A stretch of 64,000 bases of DNA from Bradyrhizobium nitroreducens (GTDB taxonomy: Bacteria; Pseudomonadota; Alphaproteobacteria; Rhizobiales; Xanthobacteraceae): NCBI RefSeq assembly GCF_002776695.1, contig NZ_LFJC01000003.1, positions 5,088,901 to 5,152,900 on the forward strand. Direction: 5' to 3'. A program made the translations under genes and the position numbers. Under the pieces are notes generated by a model. It searched no databases. It was given only the letters and a program-made list of their open reading frames with translations, and had not been told where the DNA came from. This document shows positions 28,252 to 36,532 of this stretch, one piece after another; the first letter of the stretch is position 1, and every line of letters starts with the position of its first letter.

Positions 28252-29822
28252 TTTCTGCCATCACCCACACTGCGCGCCTGATGCGCGCTGCGTTCGTGTT
28301 CGCGCGCGAGGGCGTGTTCGGCTCGGTCGATCCGAGCCTCGTGCCACCGCCCGGGCAGCTCGCGCTGAAGCTTGCACGCATCATCGAACGTCGTGGTCCG
28401 AAGCACGGACCGCGGCTGTCGCGCGCGCTGACCCGGATGGGTCCGGCCTATCTCAAGCTCGGGCAGTTTCTGGCCACGCGGCCCGACGTCGTCGGCGTCA
28501 TCATGGCGCGCGACCTGGAAAGCCTCCAGGATCGCCTGCCGCCGTTTTCGCAGGCCGAAGCGGAAGCCGCGATCGCGACCTCGCTGGAGCGTCCGCTGAC
28601 GGAGGTGTTCGCCAAGCTCGGTCCGCCGGTCGCGGCCGCCTCTATCGCACAGGTGCATCGCGGCGAGGTGCTGCACGACGGCATCCGCAAGGCGGTCGCC
28701 GTGAAGGTGCTGCGGCCGAACGTCGCCGCGCGCTTCCGCCGCGATCTCTCCGATTTCTTCTTCGTCGCACACAAGGCCGAGACCTATTCGGCGGAGGCGC
28801 GGCGGCTGCGCCTGGTCGAGGTCATCAACACCATGTCGCGCTCGGTCGCGATGGAGATGGACCTGCGCCTGGAGGCGGCCGCGCTGTCGGAGATGGCGGA
28901 GAACACGCAGGGCGACCCCGACTTCCGCGTGCCTGCAGTCGACTGGGACCGCACCACGCACAACGTGCTGACGATGGAGTGGATCGACGGCATCGCGCTG
29001 AACGATCACAAGCGCCTCGAGGAGTCGCAGGTCGACCTGCCCGATCTCGGCCGCAAGGTGATCCAGAGTTTTCTGCGGCACGCGCTGCGCGACGGCTTCT
29101 TCCATGCCGACATGCATCCGGGCAATCTGTTCCTGGATGACGCGGGACGACTCGTCGCGGTCGATTTCGGCATCATGGGCCGGCTCGGGATGAAGGAGCG
29201 GCGCTTCCTCGCCGAAATCCTGCTCGGCTTCATCACCCGCGATTATCGCCGCGTCGCCGAGGTGCATTTCGAGGCGGGCTATGTGCCCGCGCATCACTCG
29301 GTGGAGAATTTCGCGCAAGCGATTCGCGCCATTGGCGAGCCGATTCACAACCGCACGGCGGAAGAGATCTCGATGGCGCGGCTGTTGACGCTGCTGCTCG
29401 AGGTCACCGGCCTGTTCGACATGACGACGCGGCCCGAGCTGATCCTGCTGCAGAAGACCATGGTGGTGGTCGAAGGCGTGGCGCGCGGCTTCGATCCGAA
29501 GCTCGACATCTGGAAGGTCGCCGACCCCGTGGTGCGCGAATGGATCGAGCGCAATCTCGGCCCGATCGGCCGGGTGCAGGGCGCACTTGCCGGGACCGGA
29601 GACATCGCGCGCGTGCTGATGCGCCTGCCCGAGATCGCCGAGCGATCCGTGAAGGTGCTGGAGCAGCTCGAAACCATGACGCGGGAGGGCATCAGGCTTT
29701 CGCCTGACAGCATCGCCGCAATGGGCCGCAGCGAAGGTCGCAAGAACCGTTGGCGCACCGTCGCGCTGTGGATCATTGCCGCGACCTTCATCGGGATCCT
29801 GATTGCGGTCCGGAATTTGTGA
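28248..29822 (+). CDS. ubiB: Ubiquinone biosynthesis atypical kinase UbiB
   Basis: UbiB is an ABC1/ADCK atypical kinase-like ATPase required for coenzyme Q synthesis at the membrane. With the GTG start at 28248, overlapping the ubiE stop, the product is 524 residues (MISAITHTARLMRAA). Signatures are the KxGQ motif (YLKLGQFLATRPD), the Ala-rich loop (PVAAASIAQVHRG) and HADMHPGNLF with VDFGIMGRL. A C-terminal hydrophobic segment (ALWIIAATFIGILIAV) anchors it in the membrane. Its stop codon overlaps the first coaBC operator-like palindrome. Confidence 0.96.
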   Translation: MISAITHTARLMRAAFVFAREGVFGSVDPSLVPPPGQLALKLARIIERRGPKHGPRLSRALTRMGPAYLKLGQFLATRPDVVGVIMARDLESLQDRLPPFSQAEAEAAIATSLERPLTEVFAKLGPPVAAASIAQVHRGEVLHDGIRKAVAVKVLRPNVAARFRRDLSDFFFVAHKAETYSAEARRLRLVEVINTMSRSVAMEMDLRLEAAALSEMAENTQGDPDFRVPAVDWDRTTHNVLTMEWIDGIALNDHKRLEESQVDLPDLGRKVIQSFLRHALRDGFFHADMHPGNLFLDDAGRLVAVDFGIMGRLGMKERRFLAEILLGFITRDYRRVAEVHFEAGYVPAHHSVENFAQAIRAIGEPIHNRTAEEISMARLLTLLLEVTGLFDMTTRPELILLQKTMVVVEGVARGFDPKLDIWKVADPVVREWIERNLGPIGRVQGALAGTGDIARVLMRLPEIAERSVKVLEQLETMTREGIRLSPDSIAAMGRSEGRKNRWRTVALWIIAATFIGILIAVRNL

Positions 29823-29859
29823 TTGCACTGCAATCATGCGAGTGATAGCATCGCAATCA
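29820..29859. promoter_or_regulatory. coaBC: Tandem palindromes upstream of coaBC (probable operators)
   Basis: TGATTGC-ACT-GCAATCA (29820-29836) is a perfect 7-3-7 palindrome. TGATAGC-ATC-GCAATCA (29843-29859) repeats the geometry with one mismatch. They are 23 bp apart start to start, about two helical turns, and end 19 bp before the GTG start. FitA-type ribbon-helix-helix repressors bind such inverted repeats, and the downstream enzyme carries that domain, so autoregulation is inferred. The sites are visible; binding is not proven. Confidence 0.6.
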
Positions 29860-29878
29860 TTCCGTGCTGGAGGGCGCC

Positions 29879-31330
29879 GTGGCAAGCCTGACCATCCGCA
29901 AGCTCGACGAGGGCGTCAAAACCTATTTGCGGCTGCGCTCGGCCAAGAATCACAGGTCGGTCGAGGAAGAGGTCCGGGTCATCCTGCGCGAGCTGATCGA
30001 GGGCCGCGAGGAGCCGCTGACGCCGTTTTCGGCGCCGCCGGCACCATCGACCAGCCCGACGCCCCAGCGCACCGGCGCCCTTCCCGAGGCCGGCGTGACC
30101 CTGATCATCGGCGGCGGCATCGCGGCCTACAAGTCGCTCGACCTGATCCGAAGGCTGAAGGAGCGGCGCATCGAGGTCCGCTGCGTGCTGACCAAGGCCG
30201 CGCAGCAATTCGTCACCCCGCTGGCCGTGAGCGCGCTGTCACATGAGCGCGTCTATACCGACCTGTTCGACCCCCAGAGCGAGTTCGACGCCGGCCACAT
30301 TCGCCTGGCGCGCGACTGCGACCTGATCGTGGTGGCGCCAGCCACCGCAGACCTGATGGCGAAGATGGCGAACGGCCATGCCGACGACCTCGCCAGCGCC
30401 ATCCTGCTCGCAACCAACCGAAAGATCCTGCTGGCGCCGGCGATGAATCCGCTGATGTGGAGCAACGCGGCGACCCGGCGCAACGTCGCACAGCTGCAGC
30501 GCGACGGTGTGGTGCTGGTCGGGCCGAATTCCGGCGAGATGGCGGAGGCCGGCGAAGCGGGCGTCGGCCGCATGTCGGAAGCGATCGAGATCGCCAATGC
30601 CGCCGAACGCCTGTTGCGGCCGCCGGTGCCGCGGCCGCTCGCCGGCAAGCGCGTGCTGATCACCGCAGGGCCCACCCACGAGCCGATCGATCCGGTGCGC
30701 TACATCGCCAACCGCTCTTCCGGTAAGCAGGGTTTTGCCATTGCCGCGGCCGCGCAGGCCGCCGGCGCCGAGGTGATCCTGGTCAGCGGCCCGGTCGATC
30801 TCGACGATCCCGCCGGCGTGACGGTGAAGCACGTGGAATCCGCGCGGCAGATGCTGGAGCAGGTGCAATCAGCGCTTCCCGCCGACATCGCGATCTTCGC
30901 CGCCGCCGTCGCCGACTGGCGCGTCGCGAGCGAGGGCGAGCAGAAGCTGAAGAAGACCTCGGCCGGCATGCCGCCGCTTCAGCTGGTCGAGAACCCCGAC
31001 ATTCTCGCGACGATCTCCAAGCTGACGGACAAGCGCCCGCCGCTGGTGATCGGCTTTGCCGCCGAGACCGAGCATCTGATCGACAACGCCAAGACCAAGC
31101 TCGCCCGCAAGGGCTGCGACTGGATCGTCGCCAACGACGTCTCGCCGGCGACCGGCGTGATGGGCGGCGACCGCAACACCGTGCATCTGATAAGCCGGAA
31201 GAATGGCGAGAAGGACGGCGAGATTGCAGTTGATTCCTGGCCGGTGATGACCAAAGAACAAGTCGCCATCGAACTGGTCGCGCATATCGCAAAGAGCGTG
31301 ACCGACAAATCCCTGGAGCCGGCGTCTTGA
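29879..31330 (+). CDS. coaBC: Bifunctional CoaBC with N-terminal ribbon-helix-helix domain
   Basis: CoaBC ligates cysteine to 4'-phosphopantothenate (CoaB) and decarboxylates the product (CoaC). With the GTG at 29879, preceded by GGAGGGC, the protein is 483 residues, about 80 longer than usual. Residues 1-45 (ASLTIRKLDEG, then SVEEEVRVILREL) look like a FitA-type antitoxin RHH domain; a Pro/Ser/Thr linker follows to about 75. CoaC has the APATADLMAKMANG and PAMNPLMW motifs, but the usual ACGD cysteine is absent (GEMAEAGEAG). CoaB has RYIANRSSGKQG and AAAVADWRV. TTGA overlap with dut. The CoaBC assignment is firm; the regulatory role of the extra domain is inferred. Confidence 0.93.
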   Translation: MASLTIRKLDEGVKTYLRLRSAKNHRSVEEEVRVILRELIEGREEPLTPFSAPPAPSTSPTPQRTGALPEAGVTLIIGGGIAAYKSLDLIRRLKERRIEVRCVLTKAAQQFVTPLAVSALSHERVYTDLFDPQSEFDAGHIRLARDCDLIVVAPATADLMAKMANGHADDLASAILLATNRKILLAPAMNPLMWSNAATRRNVAQLQRDGVVLVGPNSGEMAEAGEAGVGRMSEAIEIANAAERLLRPPVPRPLAGKRVLITAGPTHEPIDPVRYIANRSSGKQGFAIAAAAQAAGAEVILVSGPVDLDDPAGVTVKHVESARQMLEQVQSALPADIAIFAAAVADWRVASEGEQKLKKTSAGMPPLQLVENPDILATISKLTDKRPPLVIGFAAETEHLIDNAKTKLARKGCDWIVANDVSPATGVMGGDRNTVHLISRKNGEKDGEIAVDSWPVMTKEQVAIELVAHIAKSVTDKSLEPAS

Positions 31331-31785
31331 GCACGAAGGTCGCGGTCGAACTGCAGCAACTGGCGCATGCCGATGGCCTGCCACTGCCGGCCTATCAAAC
31401 CGCGGAAGCCGCAGGGCTCGATTTGATGGCGGCGGTGGCGGACAGCGAGCCGTTGACGCTCGCACCCGGCCAATATGCGCTGGTGCCAACGGGCCTTGCG
31501 ATCGCGCTGCCGCCCGGGCACGAGGCGCAGGTGCGCCCGCGCTCGGGGCTTGCGGCCAAGCACGGAATCACCGTGCTGAACTCGCCGGGCACGATCGACG
31601 CGGACTATCGCGGCGAGATCAAGGTGATCCTGATCAATCACGGCGCTGCACCGTTCGTGATCAAGCGCGGCGAGCGCATCGCCCAGATGGTGATCGCACC
31701 CGTCGTGCAGGCCGCGCTGATTCCCGTCGCCACATTGGCAGCAACCGATCGCGGCGCCGGCGGCTTTGGCTCGACCGGACGCTAA
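31327..31785 (+). CDS. dut: dUTP diphosphatase
   Basis: dUTPase hydrolyses dUTP to dUMP and PPi, keeping uracil out of DNA and supplying thymidylate synthesis. The 152-residue trimeric enzyme has all five motifs: GLDLMAA, PRSGLAAKHG, NSPGTIDADYRGEI, RGERIAQMVI, and the C-terminal RGAGGFGSTGR. The start is TTG at 31327, overlapping the coaBC stop. It is last gene of the ubiE-ubiB-coaBC-dut run. Confidence 0.96.
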   Translation: MSTKVAVELQQLAHADGLPLPAYQTAEAAGLDLMAAVADSEPLTLAPGQYALVPTGLAIALPPGHEAQVRPRSGLAAKHGITVLNSPGTIDADYRGEIKVILINHGAAPFVIKRGERIAQMVIAPVVQAALIPVATLAATDRGAGGFGSTGR

Positions 31786-31976
31786 CACGCGGCAATTCCA
31801 GCCGAATCATCCCGAAGAACTACGTACGCTGGAACACCCCGCCCGGCATTTTTTAGGGACCGCTTTTCCGTTCACGATCTGGACTCTTACCGGCGGAGTC
31901 ACGGTGAGGGTATTGTCCTTTGATTCGCGCGCGACGGGGGTCGCCGCGCGTAGATTCGTGCGGTCTTGGGGCAACT

Positions 31977-34481
31977 ATGTCAGGCGTGATCGTGTCGATG
32001 CGTCGGACGCTGCTGTCGTGCACATCGCTTGCGCGCAACGGCCTGTTGGGAGGCGCTCTCGCAGCGCTGCTGCCGGCTGCGCCGGCCGAGGCCGCCGACC
32101 TCATCGACACCCTCTCCATCATGCTGGATTTCAACCGGCAGGAACTCGCGGTGCTCGCCACCGCGCTGGCGCTGCTCGGCTTCTCGGTGATGGCCGCGAT
32201 CCTGCTGATGCGGACGCGGGTGCGGACCGCGAAGAACGAGGCGCGGCTGCGCGCCCGGATCGGGGAACTACAGCTGCAGGCCGACCGCTTCGGGGCGCTG
32301 CTGTTCGCCGAGCCGCAGATCCTGATCTCCTGGCCCGCCGGCGACAACCGCGCGCAGATTTCCGGCGACATCTCCATGGTGCTGCCGCGCGACTCCTCGC
32401 CGCAACGCGTGCTCGCCTTCGGAACCTGGCTGCCGCCGGAACCGGCGCTGCAGATGGACCACGCGGTCGACGCGCTGCGTGATCGCGGCGACGGGTTCCA
32501 GCTGACGCTGACCACCGCTCACGGCCACACGCTAGAAGCAATCGGCCGCGCCATCGGCGGCCAGGCCATTGTCCGGATTCGCGAACTCTCCGGGCTCCGC
32601 CGCGATCTGGCCGAGACCAATCTGCGTTACAAGGCGCTCTCGGACGAGACCGAGATGCTGCGCGGCTTTGCCGCCGCCGCCCCCTGGCCGATCTGGGCCA
32701 AGGGCGAGAACGGGGCCCTCACTTTCGCCAACCCGGCCTATGTGCGCGCGACCGAGGCGGCCAGCGTCACCGACGCACAGGAGCGCAAGCTCGAATTGCT
32801 CGACAGCGCCGACCGCACCGCGATGGAGCGGGGCCTGAAGGACGCCGAGAGCTTCACCTCGCGGCTGCCGATCGTGATCGGCGGCGAGCGGCGCATCTAC
32901 GACGTGCGCGCGGTCAATGTCGGCAGCGGCAGCGTCGGCGTTGCCATCGATGCCAGCGAAGCCGATGCGCTGAGCTCGGCGCTGGTGCGGATGGCGGAGG
33001 CGCATCGCCGTACGCTGGACCAACTCTCCTCGGGCGTTGCCGTATTCGACGGCCAGCGCCGCCTTGCCTTCTACAACGATTCCTACCGCCGGCTGTGGGA
33101 CCTCGATCGCAGCTTCCTCGACGCCAACCCTGATGATTCGAGCGTGCTCGACCAGCTCCGCGCCGCGCGCAAGCTGCCGGAGCAGCCCGATTTCCGCGCC
33201 TGGAAAGCCAAGCTGCACGAGGCGTATCGTGCGGTCGAGGCTGCCAAGGACACCTGGTACCTGCCGGATGGCCGCGCGCTCTCGGTCGTCACCACGCCGA
33301 ATCCGGAAGGCGGCGTCACCTATCTGTTCGACGACGTCACCGAGAGCCTCGAGCTGGCCCGCCGCTTCGACGGCATGATCCGCGTCCAGCGCGAGACGCT
33401 GGACAGCCTCGCCGAGGGCGTCGCGGTGTTCGGCAGCAACGGCAAGGCGCAGCTGTTCAACCCGGCCTTCGTCCGGATGTGGAAGCTGTCCGCCGATGCC
33501 ATGCGCGACGAGCCGCACATCCAGACGGTGGAAGGCTGGTGCCATCAACTGTTCGACGACCCCGCGGTCTGGCGCCAGATCCGCGAAGCCGTCACCTCGA
33601 TCGAGAGCCGCGCCGACGTACCGCTGAAGCTGGAGCGCAAGGACGGCAGCGTGCTCGACGGCATGATCCGGCCGCTGCATGACGGCGCGACCATGCTGAC
33701 GTTCCAGGACATCACCGACACCGAGAATGTCGAGCGCGCGCTGCGCGAGCGCAACGAGGCGCTGGAGGCCGCCGACCAGATGAAGGTGGATTTCGTCCAC
33801 CACGTCTCCTACGAGCTGCGTTCGCCGCTGACCACCATCATCGGCTTCGCGCATTTCCTCAGCGACCCCTCGACCGGGCCGCTGACGCCGAAGCAGGCCG
33901 AATATCTCGACTACGTCACCAAATCGACCAACGCGCTGCTGGCGCTCACCAACAACATCCTCGATCTCGCCACCATCGATGCCGGCGCGATGAAGCTGGA
34001 ACTCGGGCCCGTCGACGTCAGCAAGACCATCGAGCTCGCCGCCGAGGGCATCCAGGACCGGCTCGCCACCGACCGCATCCGCCTCAAGGTCGAGATCGCG
34101 CCCGATGTCGGCAGCTTCGTCGGCGACGAGAAGCGCGTGGTGCAGGTGCTCTATAACCTCCTCGCCAACGCCGTCGGGTTTTCTCCACAGGATTCCACCG
34201 TCGGTATCAGCGCACGGCGCACCGAACGCAGCGTGGTCTTCACCGTGACAGATTCCGGGCCTGGAATACCTGCCGACATGAAGGACAAGGTGTTCAACTG
34301 GTTCGAAAGCCGCTCGCAGGGCTCGCGTCACCGCGGCGCCGGACTCGGCCTCTCGCTGGTGCGCTCCTTCGTCGAGCTGCATGGCGGCAAGGTGCGGGTG
34401 GATTCGATCGTCGGCCGCGGCACGGTCGTGATCTGCGATTTCCCGACCGACCAGGCGGCGCATCGCGACGCCGCCGAATGA
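31977..34481 (+). CDS. divL: DivL-type PAS sensor kinase with tyrosine in place of the phospho-histidine
   Basis: An 834-residue membrane sensor. A hydrophobic leader precedes one clear membrane span (AVLATALALLGFSVMAAILLM). Several PAS-like segments follow (WAKGENGALTFANPAYVRAT, SGVAVFDGQRRLAFYNDSY, EGVAVFGSNGKAQLFNPAF), then HisKA and HATPase (DSGPGIP, GAGLGLSLVRSFVELHGG) domains. The H-box reads VSYELRSPL: Y612 replaces the histidine, the hallmark of Caulobacter DivL. DivL works with DivK and CckA to control CtrA and the cell cycle. ATG 31977 is preferred to 31920 as it directly precedes the hydrophobic region. ATGA overlap with tsaE. Confidence 0.88.
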   Translation: MSGVIVSMRRTLLSCTSLARNGLLGGALAALLPAAPAEAADLIDTLSIMLDFNRQELAVLATALALLGFSVMAAILLMRTRVRTAKNEARLRARIGELQLQADRFGALLFAEPQILISWPAGDNRAQISGDISMVLPRDSSPQRVLAFGTWLPPEPALQMDHAVDALRDRGDGFQLTLTTAHGHTLEAIGRAIGGQAIVRIRELSGLRRDLAETNLRYKALSDETEMLRGFAAAAPWPIWAKGENGALTFANPAYVRATEAASVTDAQERKLELLDSADRTAMERGLKDAESFTSRLPIVIGGERRIYDVRAVNVGSGSVGVAIDASEADALSSALVRMAEAHRRTLDQLSSGVAVFDGQRRLAFYNDSYRRLWDLDRSFLDANPDDSSVLDQLRAARKLPEQPDFRAWKAKLHEAYRAVEAAKDTWYLPDGRALSVVTTPNPEGGVTYLFDDVTESLELARRFDGMIRVQRETLDSLAEGVAVFGSNGKAQLFNPAFVRMWKLSADAMRDEPHIQTVEGWCHQLFDDPAVWRQIREAVTSIESRADVPLKLERKDGSVLDGMIRPLHDGATMLTFQDITDTENVERALRERNEALEAADQMKVDFVHHVSYELRSPLTTIIGFAHFLSDPSTGPLTPKQAEYLDYVTKSTNALLALTNNILDLATIDAGAMKLELGPVDVSKTIELAAEGIQDRLATDRIRLKVEIAPDVGSFVGDEKRVVQVLYNLLANAVGFSPQDSTVGISARRTERSVVFTVTDSGPGIPADMKDKVFNWFESRSQGSRHRGAGLGLSLVRSFVELHGGKVRVDSIVGRGTVVICDFPTDQAAHRDAAE

Positions 34482-36010
34482 CCCAACCCACGACATTCTC
34501 CGTCGCGCTCCACAACGAGACGGCGACCGCGCAATTGATGGCCGATCTCGCACTGCTGGTCGGACCGGGCGATGTCATCACCCTCACCGGCGATCTCGGC
34601 GCGGGAAAGACCGCGGCGGCCCGCAGCCTGATCCGCTATCTCGCCGGCGACGACGAGCTGGAGGTACCGAGCCCGACCTTCACGCTGGTGCAGGGCTATG
34701 AGCTGCCGCCCTTCCCGGTGCTGCACGCCGACCTCTACCGCGTCGAGGACGAAAGCGAGCTCGAGGAGATCGGGCTGTCGCCGCTTCCCGATGCGACGCT
34801 CGTCCTGATCGAATGGCCGGAGCGCGCGCCGTCGGCCATGCCCGCCGATCGCATCGACATCGCGCTGACGCATCGGCCGGCGCTGGGCTCGAATGCGCGC
34901 GCGGCCGACATCACCGGTTACGGCAAGAGCGCCGCCATCGTTGCGCGGTTGCAGGCGCTGCGCGAATTCCTCGATGCATCCGGATATATCGACGCAACGC
35001 GCAAGCGCATGGCCGGCGACGCCTCGACGCGTTCCTATGCGCGGCTGCTGCGCGACGACGGCGTCGTCATCCTGATGAATTCTCCGCAACGGCCCGATGG
35101 TGCGGCGCTCTACAACGGAAAATCCTACAGCGCCGCGGTTCATCTCGCCGAGAATATCAAACCCTTCGTCGCCATCGACGAAGGCCTGCGCGCGCAGGGG
35201 CTCTCGGCGCCCGCGATCCATCATTTCGATCTCGACCACGGCTTCCTGATCTCGGAGGATTTCGGCAGCGAGGGCGTGATCGAAGGCGATCCGCCGCGAC
35301 CGATCGTCGAGCGCTACGAGGTCGCGACCGACGCGCTGGCCGCGCTGCACGGCAAGACGCTGCCCGAGACGCTGCCGCTGGACGGACAGACCTATGAGAT
35401 CCCCGTCTTCGACGTCGAGGCAATGCTGATCGAGATCGGCCTGATGCCGGAATGGTATCTGCCCGATCGCAACGCGCCGCTGAGCGAGGCGGCGCGCACA
35501 GAGTTCTTCGCGATGTGGCGCGAGCTGCTGAAGAAGCCGCTGGCCGCGCCGAGGACGTGGATCATCCGCGATTATCATTCGCCCAATTTGATCTGGCTCG
35601 GGACACGCACCGGCATCGGGCGCGTCGGCGTGATCGATTTCCAGGATACCGTGCTCGGTCCGCAATCCTATGACGTGGTGTCGCTGCTTCAGGACGCCCG
35701 GATCGACGTCCCTGAAAACATCGAGCTGACGCTGCTGTCGCGCTACATCAAGGCGCGCCGCGCCAACGATGCAGGCTTCGATGCGGCCGGCTTCGCCGAG
35801 CTCTACGCGATCATGTCGGCGCAGCGGAATACGCGGCTGCTCGGCACCTTCGCTCGCCTCAACCGCCGCGACGGCAAGCCGCATTATCTGCGTCACCAGC
35901 CGCGGATCTGGACCTATCTGCAGCGCTCGCTGGCCCACCCCGCGCTGGGCTTCCTGCGCGACTGGTATCTCGCCAACGTTCCCCCGCCCCAAAGGGCTTC
36001 AGAAGGCTGA
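34478..36010 (+). CDS. tsaE: Fusion of TsaE ATPase and AmgK-like aminoglycan phosphotransferase
   Basis: A 510-residue two-domain protein. Residues 1-150 are TsaE, the ATPase for the tRNA t6A37 threonylcarbamoyl system (Walker A GDLGAGKTAAA, SPTFTLVQGYE, HADLYRVEDE). Residues about 165-500 are an APH-fold kinase with the catalytic loop RDYHSPNLIWL and metal site VIDFQDTVLGP, closest to AmgK. AmgK phosphorylates N-acetylmuramate at the anomeric carbon in peptidoglycan recycling. A MurU-like uridylyltransferase lies two genes downstream, which supports this reading. The fusion is common in Rhizobiales as far as I recall. ATGA overlap with divL. Confidence 0.92.
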   Translation: MTQPTTFSVALHNETATAQLMADLALLVGPGDVITLTGDLGAGKTAAARSLIRYLAGDDELEVPSPTFTLVQGYELPPFPVLHADLYRVEDESELEEIGLSPLPDATLVLIEWPERAPSAMPADRIDIALTHRPALGSNARAADITGYGKSAAIVARLQALREFLDASGYIDATRKRMAGDASTRSYARLLRDDGVVILMNSPQRPDGAALYNGKSYSAAVHLAENIKPFVAIDEGLRAQGLSAPAIHHFDLDHGFLISEDFGSEGVIEGDPPRPIVERYEVATDALAALHGKTLPETLPLDGQTYEIPVFDVEAMLIEIGLMPEWYLPDRNAPLSEAARTEFFAMWRELLKKPLAAPRTWIIRDYHSPNLIWLGTRTGIGRVGVIDFQDTVLGPQSYDVVSLLQDARIDVPENIELTLLSRYIKARRANDAGFDAAGFAELYAIMSAQRNTRLLGTFARLNRRDGKPHYLRHQPRIWTYLQRSLAHPALGFLRDWYLANVPPPQRASEG

Positions 36011-36096
36011 TTCGAGGCCCGATTTACCGGCTGTTAGCCAAGACGTCGGTATTCTGGCGGCCAGGCAGCCGAGAAAATACGGGCTGGAGCGGGCAG

Positions 36097-36414
36097 ATGG
36101 CGGTAAAGACGGACCAGCGCGGCAACAGCCGGGTTGTTTTCGAGCGTGGGATCCCGGCCCAGATGATGGGAATCGACGGGACCTGGCGGCGCGATTGCAC
36201 CATGGAGGACGTCTCTGACAGCGGCGCCAAGCTGACCATCGACGGCTCGGTCGAGGGTCTGCATCTGAAAGAGTTCTTTCTGCTGCTGTCGTCCACCGGG
36301 CTGGCCTACCGGCGCTGCGAGCTGGCCTGGGTCAATGGCGACCAGATCGGCGTCAATTTCCTGAAGGTCGGCGACAAGAAGAAAAAGGCGCGTTCCACAG
36401 CCGTCGGGGCATGA
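36097..36414 (+). CDS. PilZ-domain protein
   Basis: A 105-residue single-domain PilZ protein; the family binds cyclic di-GMP. The (D/N)xSxxG motif is present as DVSDSGAKL. The N-terminal RxxxR-type arginine motif is represented by RGNSRVVFER, so ligand binding is plausible but not certain. Lys-rich C terminus (KKKKARS). It lies between the tsaE/amgK fusion and the murU-like gene on the same strand. Confidence 0.85.
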   Translation: MAVKTDQRGNSRVVFERGIPAQMMGIDGTWRRDCTMEDVSDSGAKLTIDGSVEGLHLKEFFLLLSSTGLAYRRCELAWVNGDQIGVNFLKVGDKKKKARSTAVGA

Positions 36415-36532
36415 CGGCAACACCCGTCGTACAACCGTCACGGCGGGTGGTTAAGGCGGTTGAGATGCGGTGCGGCTGATCGAACCTCGTGTTAGGATTG
36501 CTGCGAACGCGAAAGGTCTGAGAAAGCGAAGG

